NCBI GenBank assembly: GCA_013396915.1 | Contig: VWZL01000113.1 | Span: forward strand, 312,003-376,002 | Reading direction: 5' to 3' | From: Stercorarius parasiticus | Taxonomy: Eukaryota; Chordata; Aves; Charadriiformes; Stercorariidae | Length of the DNA stretch: 64,000 nt | In this document: positions 15,001 to 25,440 of the stretch, one piece after another | Numbering within the stretch: the stretch's first letter is position 1 | How the letters are laid out: each line of letters opens with the position of its first letter | Notes under the pieces: model-generated | Told to the model about the DNA's origin: nothing | Seen by the model: only the letters and a program-made list of their open reading frames with translations | Database searches by the model: none | Translations under genes and position numbers: made by a program

Positions 15001-15786
15001 ACTCTTCCTTACAAAGATCTTGTCGCGCCGGTCAAGACCGCAGGTCTCACGCCCGTGAACACCAAGCAACGCAGGCCGACGCAGCTCACAGGGACCTCTG
15101 ACAAGAGGGGAATGACATCACAGGGGAATGACATAAAGGTTGTGCCTTTTCTCACCTCTTCTGGGAGCGTCAGAAGTGATGGGATTAACAGGGATCCTTC
15201 AGACGCTGCAAGAATCCTTCCTGTTCATGGGGAGTCCCACTCAGGGTGCAGCCAAGCCCAGTGGGCTATTCTATTATTATTTTAGGCCAACAAGATACCT
15301 ACCGTTAAGCCCAAACTCAAACCCTTTCCTTTACCCCACTCCCAGCTGTACCACAGACATATGGCGGAAATGGTTTGGTGAGGACTCGAGCGCTGGTTCT
15401 GAGGGAGTTTTCTTCCTGTAGCTACACTCATACCCTGAGCTGCCACGGTCAGTCGCAGAGACTGATCAACCTGTCCTGCCGCCTCCCTGCTGTAATCCAA
15501 AATAGACCCTCAGGAAAGTTGTGCTGGGTATGGATGAGCTGAGAGCCACGCTGCTCGCACAGGCTGCGTGAGGAGTTGCCTTCTTTCTTCCTTCAAGTCC
15601 TCCTCCAGTTCCCCCAGCTAATCGCTATGTTCAGTGCAACTAAGGTGCATTGATACCTATTATTAGCCACACTATGGTTTCTCTCTCCGAAAATAACTGC
15701 CGGGACTTCAAACAGCCTCCTCAGCCAAGCCCTGCCAAGTTTCACTTCAATCAAACCACGAAGACTTTTTGACTTTGTCAAGAACT
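1..15786. other. GC-rich intergenic DNA downstream of EREG, no gene recognised
   Basis: This 15.8 kb stretch is rich in G and C and full of open frames on both strands (up to about 239 codons). None shows a recognisable domain, consistent splice structure or family match. It holds one undetermined base (4276) and a TCCA/TCCG-type tetranucleotide tract at 10857-10955. AREG would be the expected next gene on the minus strand, but I could not find its EGF or transmembrane exons. Confidence 0.6.
10857..10955. repeat. Imperfect (TCCA/TCCG)n tetranucleotide repeat
   Basis: The tract is built from TCCATCCATCC, CTCCTTCCATC, TCCGTCCGTCCGTCCATCC and similar units, pyrimidine-rich on the plus strand. 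It is interrupted, suggesting an old microsatellite. Confidence 0.8.
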
Positions 15787-15792
15787 TTTATT
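15787..15792 (-). terminator. EREG: Candidate EREG polyadenylation signal AATAAA
   Basis: This is a canonical hexamer on the minus strand about 325 bases after the EREG stop, at the edge of the A/T-rich block. Cleavage would be expected 10-30 bases further left. An alternative ATTAAA lies at 15922-15927. Confidence 0.5.
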
Positions 15793-16116
15793 TCAAGGAA
15801 TAGAATTGTTTTGAGCATATTCACAAGAATAAATATAAAATTACTCTTCAGAGTAAGAAGATGAGCTTTTATAAAAATATATCTCTATCCCACAGAACCA
15901 CTTAGGTGGGGTTCTCATTAGGAAATATTCTTTAATAAAAAAATAAAACACTGAAAATAAAATGCTTGACCTATACTGATTGGATCACCAAACGATTGAA
16001 ATTTTTAAAAGGATATAAATATTGTAAATATTGTTAATAAAAATAACTTTTAAATAGATGGGAAGCCACTGAGTCCTCCCAGATGAACAGAACACTGTAG
16101 GAAGCCACCGTTTCTT
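15787..16116 (-). other. EREG: Probable EREG 3'UTR, AU-rich, ending near an AATAAA signal
   Basis: The sequence after the EREG stop is strikingly A/T-rich compared with flanking DNA. On the minus strand it carries several ATTTA pentamers between about 16008 and 16057 (CTATTTA, ATATTTAC, ATATTTAT). An ATTAAA lies at 15922-15927 and an AATAAA at 15787-15792. AU-rich elements are a known feature of unstable growth-factor mRNAs. The exact 3' end is inferred from the signal and not from transcript data. Confidence 0.55.
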
Positions 16117-16177
16117 CTACAGGGTACCGACCTCCTTGTATTCGCTGGCGTTCGTTTGTCTCTTCTTGCTTCGGTAC
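16117..16177 (-). CDS. EREG: EREG coding exon 5 (cytoplasmic tail, stop)
   Basis: After acceptor TACTTGCAG the exon encodes YRSKKRQTNASEYKEVGTL followed by TAG. The basic stretch next to the membrane matches the mammalian tail. The E-Y-K-E-V block aligns with the mammalian E-Y-E-R-V block, after which the bird protein stops about three residues later instead of running on for about nine. The stop is unambiguous in this sequence; an assembly or sequence error is possible but nothing suggests it. Confidence 0.9.
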
Positions 16178-19100
16178 CTGCAAGTAGAAGAGAAGCGTGA
16201 GTTCGGGAAGACCCGTTGTTCCAAATGGCTTTTTGGGGAGGGGGGGTGAAGGAAGTCAAACAAAGCTGCACGACCTCCTCACATTTGATTTAAACCTCTC
16301 GCAGCTAGGCTCTGCCTGTGCTCATTTCCCCCTCTGAGATAACTTGCCTGCAGAGTCTCGTTTCTCAGCTCTTCCCTGAAGACTTCACACCTGCATTCAA
16401 GTCTCGCTGCTGGTACTAGGTTTCTCTTTGAGAAATCCTGCTGGCTGCTTCCCTGCCATAGGGCTGAGTACCCTAACCAACTAGGCCATCTGTTCGAGGT
16501 GACGCGCCATCCAGTCTTCAGGTAGCGAAGAGGAATTACAGCGGTTACCATGTAGCTGTCAGATCTGCGAGGCCGAGCGCTCCCGCTGGGGACTGTTCCA
16601 CCTTCTCGGCTCTGACAGCTGCTTATGATTGGTTATTAGCCTGAAGAACAATTCCGGCTGCTTGTGGGTCTGTGAGCGGAGAAGACTACTACTGTCCTCC
16701 ACGGTAAAGCTGATAAGGCAACGCTCGTGATATCAGTCACCACAACAACACGGCAGACAAACAAACGAGCTAGCGTTAAACCAGTTGCCCTGCAGCTCCT
16801 GACGACGGGGGAAATGGCATTACCAAGTAAAGGAACTAGAGTTTTCCTATTCCCTGTCTGCTCTCTCCTTTCCCTCAATGCACCCTCTAAGACAGATGCG
16901 AACCAACCTACACAGTCCCCCGTCAGAGGTAAAAGGCGCCCGAGCGTACTGCTGCCTCGCCTGCGATTTGGGGTACGCGACACGGTCAGCACGCTTCCTT
17001 TCTTTGAGCGCTTCACTAAGTGCAGGCGAGCAGGTGCGTATACCAAACCATCTCCATGCAGTCAAGCGAGTAGAGGCATCCAAGTCTAACCGGAGGTACT
17101 CGGTGGGCCTCTTACTACGCATACAGCTGACTTGCTTCCTGAGCCCCAAAGAAAATCCTTCTTACCTTCTGCAGATGTAGTAGCTTGCAAGAGAGATGGC
17201 GATGAGGAAAAGCAGAACTACGATAACTGTCAGCGCCACATACTCCTTACTGAGGGGTTGTCTGACGAGTTCTGAATGCACACATCGGACACCAGAGAAG
17301 CCTACGTCACACCTGAGGGTAAGAGATGCAGAATTAGAGACGTTACCGTGGGGTTACACTTCAGCGGTCCACAAAGCATGCTATACTGCTGGCCTGCTGT
17401 TTCCTCGGGGACAAGCAATTTGAACTGATGTAACTCAAGCCCACGTGGCGGTCCTAGAAACGGTTGCAAATTTTTCAAGTAGATGAGGAATACCCCTAAA
17501 AACGCCTAGAGGGTCTTTATTTCGCAGGCTGAATCGAAGGAGAGACCTCGCTGCTTTGCCTGAGATCTGGATCTCCCGCTACCGTAAATACAAATGAGCA
17601 GGGCAGCACATCAGAATGAGTGTCACAAGTTTACGTTGGGTTGGTGACTAATTTCGGGCGTCTAAGGCTCTCACCCAGGTTTCACTGGAGCCAGCACAAA
17701 CGTGCCTGAGGTGTATTATCGATATACTGCTCCTTTTTGTGTTCTGTGAGCATTTAAATGCTTTGCTGCATTGGTGTTCTGCCTGAGTGTCAATACCAGC
17801 GAGATCAAAGGCCACGTATGCTTCATCTCCAAGCCCACCCCAGGGAAGCCTGCAGGACGCATCGCGCCCTGTCCGTACCTGCAATAGTGCTCATCCAAGT
17901 CCACTATGTACACGCACTGCCCGTGGAAGCAGTAGTCCTTCATTTCAGGCTTGCATCTAGTTATCCCAACTTGAGCCACGCGTGGACTGTTCTCTGTCTG
18001 GACTGTAAGGAGATTTCGTTAGCGTCTCTTCGGCCTTATTCTCCCTTTCTATTTCCCCAACAACATACGAGCTTTATAAGTATGACTAACGCTCTCGCTA
18101 CCAAGAGACGCAGTAGGCATTAAAGCAGGAGAGAACCGGGAGAGGATTTTCCCAGGCCAGAGTTATCCCGACTTTTCTTTCAGGAGTTCCGCGTAAGCTA
18201 TTTCTGCTTTTACAGCAGAGTTCTCACCTGAGACAGAGCTCTTCTGCTGAAGAAGCAACAGTGAAAGAAAGGCAGGCTAAAAAACGGGTTTTGTTCAGCA
18301 AGTACACTTACTTAGCGCTGTTGTGCAGTTCTCCATTTCACCAGGCCCACATAACGGGATCACCGTTGTGCCCAGGACTGCCTGCAATAGGTAACCTGCA
18401 AGGGAATAAAAGGAAGAGTCAAAACTAGACGCTTTTCAAGTACAGTTAAATATTTCAGCTGGTGTAGTCGTTAAGTTAATGGCAGAAGAACAGAAGCTTT
18501 TTACCTTAGTAGGAAAAACCTAGCGTTGTAAGCTGAAAAAATACACGTCTGAGAGATCTGTTGCCTAAATTCTATAAGGTAGCCCAAAGAAACATCTCTG
18601 AAATACAAAATTCTGATGTAGAAGAGAGATCAAACAGAAACTCAGTGTCTGTGACCACCTCTCACCCACACTCTGAGTGAAACTGGGCAGGACCAGGCTT
18701 GGAGAGATTACAGAGGGGAGGCAGAAATGAGTCCAACTCGATTATCTTAGGTTTCTGACTCGTCTGGCACGGCACCTGTGCAAGGGACACAGCCAGGGCT
18801 CCACAATTAAGCATGACAATCCAGCATTCATCGCAGGAGGAGTTCTTTTGGCGATCAAAATCAAGATGTCCTTGACTCACAACCGTCCACGGGGAGAGGA
18901 TTTCCTAGGACTCAGCAAGTCGGTGCAGCTGGTGACTCAGCACGCCAGGTCAGGGCCGAGCCAGGCTCAGCGCCCCACCGCTGGCTTCAGAGACCACATA
19001 CCGCTCCAGGTAGGCTTAGCACAACAGCCGCTCTTGAGCGGCACAGAGCTTCCTCAGCCCTCCGCTTGCTGTGACCGGCCTGAAAGGCTGGACGCTTCCT

Positions 19101-22100
19101 GCGCTAGCACCCACTCTGGAGTTTTTCAGCTAAAAGCCCACTGGCAAAGACAGCTAACACGGTATGCCAAGCCCTCTTCACCTGGTCACTGGGTCGGAGA
19201 GGCTACCGACCGCTTCACGAACCCTGGGCCAGTGTTACTTATCTCAGCAGAACCCCAGAAAGAAACGTGCTCAGCAGGTTTGATGTGGGTACCAGACAGA
19301 AGAGGAGACTGCACCACGTGGGCCGGATAGCGCTGCACAGACACAGCTTTCGGGTATTCTAGTAGTTCAACAAACAATTCCAAACGGGATTTGAAGGGCA
19401 ACACAAGTACTCGTAGCTTCCCGGCTAGCCCAAGAGGAATAGTCCGTGTTTGCCCCAGCCGGCCATGAAATCCACTTGGCTCACACTCCTGCTGTGGTCA
19501 CAAACTAACCTGCTCATGAACTGCTCAGTCATCAGCCCCATTCCACACAAGTCTGTAATTTGTGTCTTTGGGCTGTTTGCCTCTATTAACTTGTCAGGTC
19601 ATGCATGTCTAATGGAGGGAGTGTGCCCTCATAATTTCTTGATCACTCTAATTCAACTCTGGTTATTAGAAAGTTTCATTACGTCTCCGAGTTAAATCTA
19701 GTAGTGATTTATGGATTTCCTGCAGCTCATCTATTTCTGGGTGATGAGCAGGCCTCCTTTAAGCTTTATTCCGGCGAGATACAAGAACGGCAGGAATATC
19801 CATCTTAGAGGGACAGGAGGTTTTTGTGTGTCTTCCGTTTCTTTGAAAAGTCTTACCTCCCCCTCCACCGCACTCCTTGCAAAGCTAATAAGCCAGGTTT
19901 ACACCGAGCTTTAGAAGAAAAGACAAAGACTAAGTCTGCCAAAGCGAGAGCCACGGTAACAAAAGCCAACGATGCCGGCACCTTGACTGGTACAGGAGCC
20001 TAAGCTGGAGACACCTGCGATGCTAGCGTGACTCAGCAGGACCCGCCTTTCACTCCAATGGGGCAGGACCAGCAAGTTTACTTTCAGGGTGGGATTTTTT
20101 TATTTTGTTTTTTAAATAGCACTGTGCTCACTAAAGATTTCATCATCGGGAGCAGTTTAACGCTTCTGTAAGGAGAATTTGAGTCGCCACAACAGAAAGT
20201 TAAAGCGTGTGAAGGATGAGGCCAGCAGCCGAGGGACGGTGGCAGCTCAGTTACTGCTAGAACAGCAGGCTTTGGACCTGGCGTCCCAAATGATGCTGCG
20301 AACAGAAGATTTACCGAGTCAGTCCTTATGCCCATGAACTAGAGGGACATTTCAGGAGCGCTCCGAGGAGTACGCTGCTCCCTCAGCAGGGAGGACAGCT
20401 CTGTCCCACTAAGCGTACACCGTGTCATTGCAAGGAGGGATGCTGAAATCCTGAGACCTGCGAGAGTTAGTGGCCTGAGGCTCCCTCCTCTTCCCCACGT
20501 ACTGCTGCTATTGTCTCTGTGTGACGTGCTATGGCAAGACTCGGTCTGGGGCCACCTGACAGTAACGAACCTCAGTCTAGGAAAAATATGCTAGAAATAT
20601 CTGAGACACCCACCTCTATCGTACTTAGTTAAGTAGATGGAGTAAGCCAGCTGACCATCTCTTTTAGCCTAGACATTTCTGTTCCAGCTTGCGTACTTCC
20701 TTGATCTGAGCATCATCTGAGCAGCTGCTTTTTAATCTAAGGGTCCCGGTTCGAGAACCCGGGGTTTGCATTTGAGAAACTCAAACCTGGGTACGTGCAA
20801 GAGACGCGTCAGCTCTTCTCTTGGCTCCAGGAGGCGGCACCACTTTCCAGCTAGAGGAAAGACACCTGTGACGGCCAAAGTAAAATACACCTCCTCCTAC
20901 AGCACCGAACAAAGGCTTGGCCCATTCCAGCCGTGCGCAACAACCGATAGCCTCCTCCGCCTGACCGCAGCCACACAGGCCGGAAAGGCTGGCGCGCAGG
21001 CGTGGATATTTGCTGACACCCAGCAGTATTTTCTGCGTTCGGGCAAAGTTCTTTCTGCTCTGCGCTGCTATATTTTGCCCTTTCCCCCATGCACATGTTT
21101 CTCCTCTGACATCAACGGGAGGGGGATGCTACGGGAAGGTGAGGGATCCACAGACCGCAAAGGCAAAGGAGAGCCTTTCCCCGAATAACTATCAGGCGAT
21201 ATATACCAAACGTAGGACCTGGGAAAGGTAATTATATTTTTATTCCTTTGCTGTTCACTAAGCAAATACGCTACAGGGTACAAGATAACAGTAATGAGAT
21301 GGCGGATATTCCTGTGTGCCTCCCAGGAATGCGAGTGCTACACTTACTGCTGCACCACCAGCGTGCACACGCAATACCTTCTGGTATTGCAGGTATTCCT
21401 GTAAGGTCACCACTCACAGCAGCGGCTATTTCTGCAACAGGCATAACGCTGCTGTTTACTCGTCCTTCCATGAAGGATGAAAGGAAAATGAGGGACAGAG
21501 ACTGGCTGCCTTCGCTTCCCGCAGCCTTCCGCAGAGATGGCATGCGAGGGCTAATTATCAGTCCATCCACTGAAAGCCAGCTACAGTTTCCAGTTACAGG
21601 ATGACTGTTAAGGATGAAGGATGCGCACACAGGATGCACGTAACTGAGAACTAGTCTCTTTGCAAGACTTACACCCATTTTAAAGGGGAATTGCCAGGTT
21701 TTGGAGAGGTCAATCATCATTCGAGTTGGCTTTGCCCGTCACCGAGATCACTAGTCTTGTACTAGTTCATCTGAAGAAGACCCCACGATAACTACTTCAC
21801 ATTTGGCGTCTCTGTGGTCTCTCTGCCACGGAGGTAGGGCCTACACTGTTTGCGTGGGTTGCACTTCCAAAGCAATGCCAAGCACAGAGGTGTCCAGATG
21901 ACACACACCTGGAGGATCTCAGCCCATTTCAACTCTAGAGACAGACCAAGGTGGACCCTTGTCACCTGATCTTGCACACCCAGAGCACGTCTGACTGTCT
22001 GAGGCCTCCTTTGTGTAGACTAAGCAGGAAACATGGAAGTTAGCCAGTCTGTCCTATCGGCTTCGTGAGCATCGCTGCTACCACCGTTTAACCCCAGTGC

Positions 22101-24891
22101 ATCACCTTGCGTGTCTCTCTGCTGCTAACCTCCCTAGCTAGCCACAGAAGTTTGCAGGCCATCTCAGACAACACAGGCACCTCCGGCAATAAAGGCTAGG
22201 TGAAGGGCTGTATTTTAGATGACGATCGTGGAAATGCAGAGTTAGCCAGGAAAGCCTTGCAAACAGCTCGGTCTTATTCAAGATTCAACTATACCCCCCT
22301 TGCTTACACCAACCACAGCACCTCTAGAGTTCACGTTATCCGTGTAGACCGAGGATTTTTTCCTGGGCAAGGAGAAGTGGTCATTCGAGACAACTTTAAC
22401 CACCTGAGACAGAGCGGACCTCCCCATTCTTGCACTCCGGACACCTCATCTGGTTTCTTCTTGCTGTTTCGGGTAGATGCACCTGGTGCCCAGTTGCCCG
22501 ACCGTGGTCATCAGGGCAGGTGCCCAACACCCCTCTTCCTGAGATAGGACACACAAGATGTACGGTTGCTCTTCTCACCCATGTGAAAGGAGATGCCATC
22601 AGCTCTTTTCATCCCTCATCCCCCTGCTGTCTACATATGTTTGGCCTTTTGTCTAAAGAGAGGCACCAGATGTGACGGTACTGAGAGAGGTAGGCTCAAA
22701 TAAATTACCCAGGGCAACTGGGCAGAAGCGTCTACACATTTTTCTGGGAAGTTACCTCCAGGTTTCCCCATCTCACGTTTTAGACCCGTGACTTCAGAAC
22801 TGCCAATTCAGTCGGACGCCCAGAGCAGCTCTAAGGCAGCCCTGGAAACGCCAGCCTGCATGGGAAGACTATCGCTCCATGTGGGCTACAGGCCCACGTG
22901 ATCATCTTCAGCACTGTGCCAGGACCTACCCTTAAGCAGAGATCACGTAGATCATTACGTATTATGTGCACCCAGTCATCTCAGTACTGCTTCCAGCCCT
23001 GTGGAGACCTACACACCAGGGATCTTTTTCACATGCTCCCCCTGTGCCTGGGCCACTCCGCTTTCCACCACCATGCGTGGGGGCAGAGGTCCCTACGCCA
23101 CAGAAGCAGCAGAAATCCATTACCGCTTCCAGCCAGACACATCAGCCATTGACACGTTCCACATCTCCAGACTCAACGACCTGTACGTTTAGCCCATTTG
23201 CTGAAAGCCAGACAAAGCGACGCAGGAGAACGTAAGGTCAGCAGCTCCTACAAGTGTCCAGCGAGCCTGGAGATCCGAGGCCTGCCTTCCCCACTGAGCG
23301 GGCATCACAGTGACTGCAAGGAGGCCCGTGCCAACGCTCCTGCAGTAAACTCACAGAAAAGGCAGGGCTCGGGCTCGGCTCCATCATCGTGCGGCTGGCA
23401 TCGCACCGTGGCTCCCCGGGGGCGAGCAGCTCTCCCACCACTGCCTTTCTGCTGCGCAGTCGCTAAGCCCACGATGGCCAGGGTATGAAGCTGACAGCGA
23501 CTGTCACTTCAGTTAGGCTTCAGCAGGGAACCTCTCAATGTGTGGCATAACGCCAGCTACAGACAGTCATCCCAGCTCCTGCCAGTGGCACCGAGTTCTG
23601 CTTACACTAGTGACCTGGGAGGGAAAGGCAGTAAAGTGCTCCTACCACTTGTTATGATGCCATCAAGCTATGACTAATCTACGCCTTACTATTAGATTTT
23701 GTGCCGGCCCCGGAAATAAATAAATCCATACACAAATCCGTGAAGACATACCAGTTCCTTCCAGTGCCAGTTTTGTGCAAAGTACGGCTGAGTCACAGAC
23801 TACGAGATGTTTAGCCCGCTGCCCTGTCAAGTAAGATGCTGTGCCGCAGCTGATCCATAAGCTAGTATGGAAATACCTGGCCAAGATGAAAGACAGAAAC
23901 TCATGCTGCAGTGGGCTTAGCAGATACGGAAACATCTGCCCCGGAAGAGAAGCCTTGGGAACTGAGCTTCCCCATCGAGTGCGACCCTGAGCCCAACATC
24001 GCGAGTGTGAGAGTTTGCTTTGCCGTTAAAGCAGCGGGCGAGTGCGCCACGTCTCGGTCCTGCCTCCAACGACTGCTGCCCACACAGTTCAAGTCGCCTC
24101 ACAGGATCAGCTCTCGGCAGCCACTGCCTGTCACTGCCAGCGTCCAGCGGAGGCGTGTGGCAAGCATCAGCTGTTGCTTCACCAGCGCACCCAGGCTCCA
24201 GGACTCTTGATGCTCTCAGGATACATGTGTTCACTCTGGACTTTCGGGTAGCTTATGTCACGCAACAGAGTAACACGCTCCCGGTGAGGAGGTGGACAAG
24301 TGTCAAGAAGAGGGAGGCCACAACCTGTTTTGTTACCATAAGGAAGTCTCTGCTGCCATGGGGATTCACCTGATGAGCTCACCCATAGCGTGGCCTGGGT
24401 GAAGGCAGCAGAATGCAAACAGGACAAGGTGACAGAGAACAGATCGCATTGCTTTGAGCAGACCGTGCTGCAAGGGGAGAAGGGCAATGAACGTTCACCT
24501 TCGCTCAGTCGGACGACACACCTGGGCATCGCACAAGCAACGAGATGTCCCGTAGCAGCCCAGCAAAGAGTAAGACCCCTGCGCTCTGCTCCTCGGCTCA
24601 CACAGCCACCCAGGTACACCCATCCCTGCCTGAGACTTCACCTCGGGAAAACAAACACGTCGGCTTCGCCTAAAGGCAGGCTGACCTTTACGTTTTGCCA
24701 GAGATTTTCCAGCGGCTAGAGAACTCCCCAGCCCCGCGACTCGGCACCCGGTCCCCTCCCGGCCCCGCCAGGCGCTGCCCGGGGGGACAGAGGAGCCGCC
24801 GGAGCGGTGCCCAGCGGCTCGGCACGGCCCGGCGGCGGCACTCACCGAGGAAGAGCAGCAGGCTGCGAGCCCGCAGACAGCCGGCGTCCAT
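16117..24891 (-). CDS. EREG: Epiregulin precursor (EREG), complete five-exon gene model
   Basis: Coding exons join as 24891-24846, 18395-18312, 18002-17879, 17312-17166 and 16177-16117, giving a predicted 153 residues (human is 169). All introns are GT-AG and phases match at every junction. In order the protein has a signal peptide with a Leu-rich core (about residues 10-25), a short propeptide with an N-C-T glycosylation sequon, one EGF domain (C-X7-C-X4-C-X10-C-X-C-X8-C), a juxtamembrane segment ending PLSKEYVALT, one transmembrane helix, and a basic cytoplasmic tail. VAQV before the EGF domain and PLSKEYVALT before the helix match mammalian epiregulin closely, which separates it from amphiregulin and betacellulin. 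Family knowledge: the precursor is shed to give a soluble ligand for EGFR and ErbB4. The next gene upstream on the same strand is EPGN, as in the conserved cluster. The tail is shorter than in mammals but keeps a Y-K-E-V motif. Confidence 0.95.
16178..17165 (-). other. EREG: EREG intron 4
   Basis: This 988-base GT-AG intron separates the transmembrane exon from the tail exon. I see no repeat or additional exon in it. Confidence 0.85.
17166..17312 (-). CDS. EREG: EREG coding exon 4 (EGF cysteines 5-6, transmembrane helix)
   Basis: The acceptor is CCCTCAG and the donor AG|GTAAGA. The exon encodes CDVGFSGVRC (EGF cysteines 5 and 6 with the G-x-R-C end needed for receptor binding), a juxtamembrane stretch with QPLSKEYVALT, and a helix of about 20 hydrophobic residues (VIVVLLFLIAISLASYY) followed by I-C-R. 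Shedding would occur between the EGF domain and the helix. The exon is 147 bases, phase 1 in and phase 0-minus-1 (two bases) out, consistent with exon 5. Confidence 0.95.
17313..17878 (-). other. EREG: EREG intron 3
   Basis: This 566-base intron interrupts the EGF domain between its fourth and fifth cysteines, the position shared by the EGFR ligand family. Nothing else is recognisable in it. Confidence 0.88.
17879..18002 (-). CDS. EREG: EREG coding exon 3 (first four EGF cysteines)
   Basis: The exon begins after acceptor TTACAG and ends at donor AG|GTACGG. It encodes QTENSPRVAQVGITRCKPEM, then DYCFHGQCVYIVDLDEHYC. The H-G-Q-C-x-Y-x-V-D signature is the most diagnostic epiregulin segment in the window. 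The last two bases join the first base of exon 4 to give Arg between EGF cysteines 4 and 5, the intron position typical of EGFR ligands. Confidence 0.96.
18003..18311 (-). other. EREG: EREG intron 2
   Basis: This 309-base intron has donor GTAAGT and acceptor CTCCTTACAG. No other feature was seen. Confidence 0.88.
18312..18395 (-). CDS. EREG: EREG coding exon 2 (end of signal peptide, propeptide)
   Basis: The exon is preceded by a polypyrimidine acceptor ending TTGCAG and followed by donor A|GTAAGT. It encodes YLLQAVLGTTVIPLCGPG and then ENCTTAL. The L-L-Q-A-V-L and T-T-V-I-P blocks and the N-C-T sequon are conserved in mammalian epiregulin. It enters with two bases and leaves with one, which fits both neighbours. 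Confidence 0.92.
20696..20767 (+). pseudogene. Degenerate tRNA-Lys(TTT)-like relic
   Basis: The string GAGCA, then CTTTTTAATCTAAGGGTCC and GGTTCGAGAACCC, follows the order and spacing of the D-arm end, anticodon loop, variable loop and T-arm of tRNA-Lys with anticodon TTT. The anticodon loop TTTTTAA and the T-loop TTCGA are intact. The 5' half of the anticodon stem no longer pairs and the acceptor stem is unrecognisable, so it cannot be a working tRNA. It lies in EREG intron 1, antisense to the gene. It could instead be the tRNA-derived head of an old SINE. Confidence 0.4.
21371..21390. repeat. Small perfect inverted repeat (8-bp stem, 4-nt loop)
   Basis: GCAATACC, loop TTCT, GGTATTGC. The stem is perfect and lies in EREG intron 1. 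A stem of this length can arise by chance in a window of this size. Confidence 0.7.
24846..24891 (-). CDS. EREG: EREG coding exon 1 (signal peptide start)
   Basis: The ATG lies in a GC-rich context and is followed by MDAGCLRARSLLLFL, the start of a cleavable signal peptide. The exon ends after one base of a Gly codon at a consensus donor (G|GTGAGT), so it is phase 1. The partner exon supplies GT to complete the codon. The frame stays open upstream of the donor and into the intron, so the exon boundary rests on the donor match and on the phase fit with exon 2. Confidence 0.85.
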
Positions 24892-24976
24892 CGCCCTGGC
24901 GTCCCTGGGGAGCGGCGGAGGAGCGGGAGGCGGCGGCGGCGGGAGCGGTCTGGATGCCGGCCGCGCCGCCCCGCAC

Positions 24977-24983
24977 CTTTATG
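24977..24983 (-). promoter_or_regulatory. EREG: Candidate EREG TATA-like box (CATAAAG)
   Basis: A CATAAAG element on the minus strand sits about 86-92 bases upstream of the EREG ATG, inside GC-rich DNA. Transcription would start near 24950, giving a 5'UTR of about 60 bases. Position and sequence are suggestive only. Confidence 0.4.
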
Positions 24984-25440
24984 GGCCGGCGGGAGAGGCG
25001 GGGCGCCGCCGACCGGTGATGAAACCCGGCCGGGTCGGGGGCAGGTGCCGGCCCCGGCCTCCTCGCTTCCTGCCCGCCGCCCCCGGGGTGGGACGGGCCG
25101 CCCCGGGCGCCCGCCCCGGCCCCCTGCCCCGGGGGCGGCGGCCGGGTGCACCCCGGACCGGCCGGACACGAGCCCGCCCGGCCCCTCCGGCCGCTGCCCG
25201 GGTACATGCGGTTTCCCCTACTTTAGCAAGCGTTACACACGGTGGTAAAATCACCTGTCGCCTCCGAGCAACCTGGCCAAGGCAGCGATGCCCGGGACTT
25301 GCCGGGGCGATGGATGCCCGCGGCTGACCACCACACTGCCTTCTGCTTGCCCCCACTTCATCCGTGCGAGGCGTAACGCTGTGATTCTCTGCCGGCGCAG
25401 CGTCGACCCGGAGCCGCCCGCCGCCCGGGGGGGCTCTGCC

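Larger units (their letters stand above)
18396..24845 (-). other. EREG: EREG intron 1
   Basis: This is the first and largest EREG intron, 6450 bases, splitting the signal peptide. It contains a tRNA-like relic near 20.7 kb and a small perfect hairpin at 21371-21390. The many open frames inside it have no recognisable protein similarity and no flanking splice signals that fit the gene. Confidence 0.8.
24690..25440. promoter_or_regulatory. EREG: CpG-island promoter over EREG exon 1
   Basis: This block is very rich in G, C and CpG, in sharp contrast to the A/T-rich sequence beyond about 25.8 kb. It covers the EREG start codon, first exon and proximal upstream region. CpG islands of this kind mark promoters in warm-blooded vertebrates. 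Several long open frames run through it on both strands, but they are the expected by-product of the composition. Confidence 0.75.

Noticed and set aside
20730..20767. Functional tRNA gene
   Set aside because: The anticodon stem does not pair on its 5' side and no acceptor stem can be formed, so only a degenerate relic is claimed.
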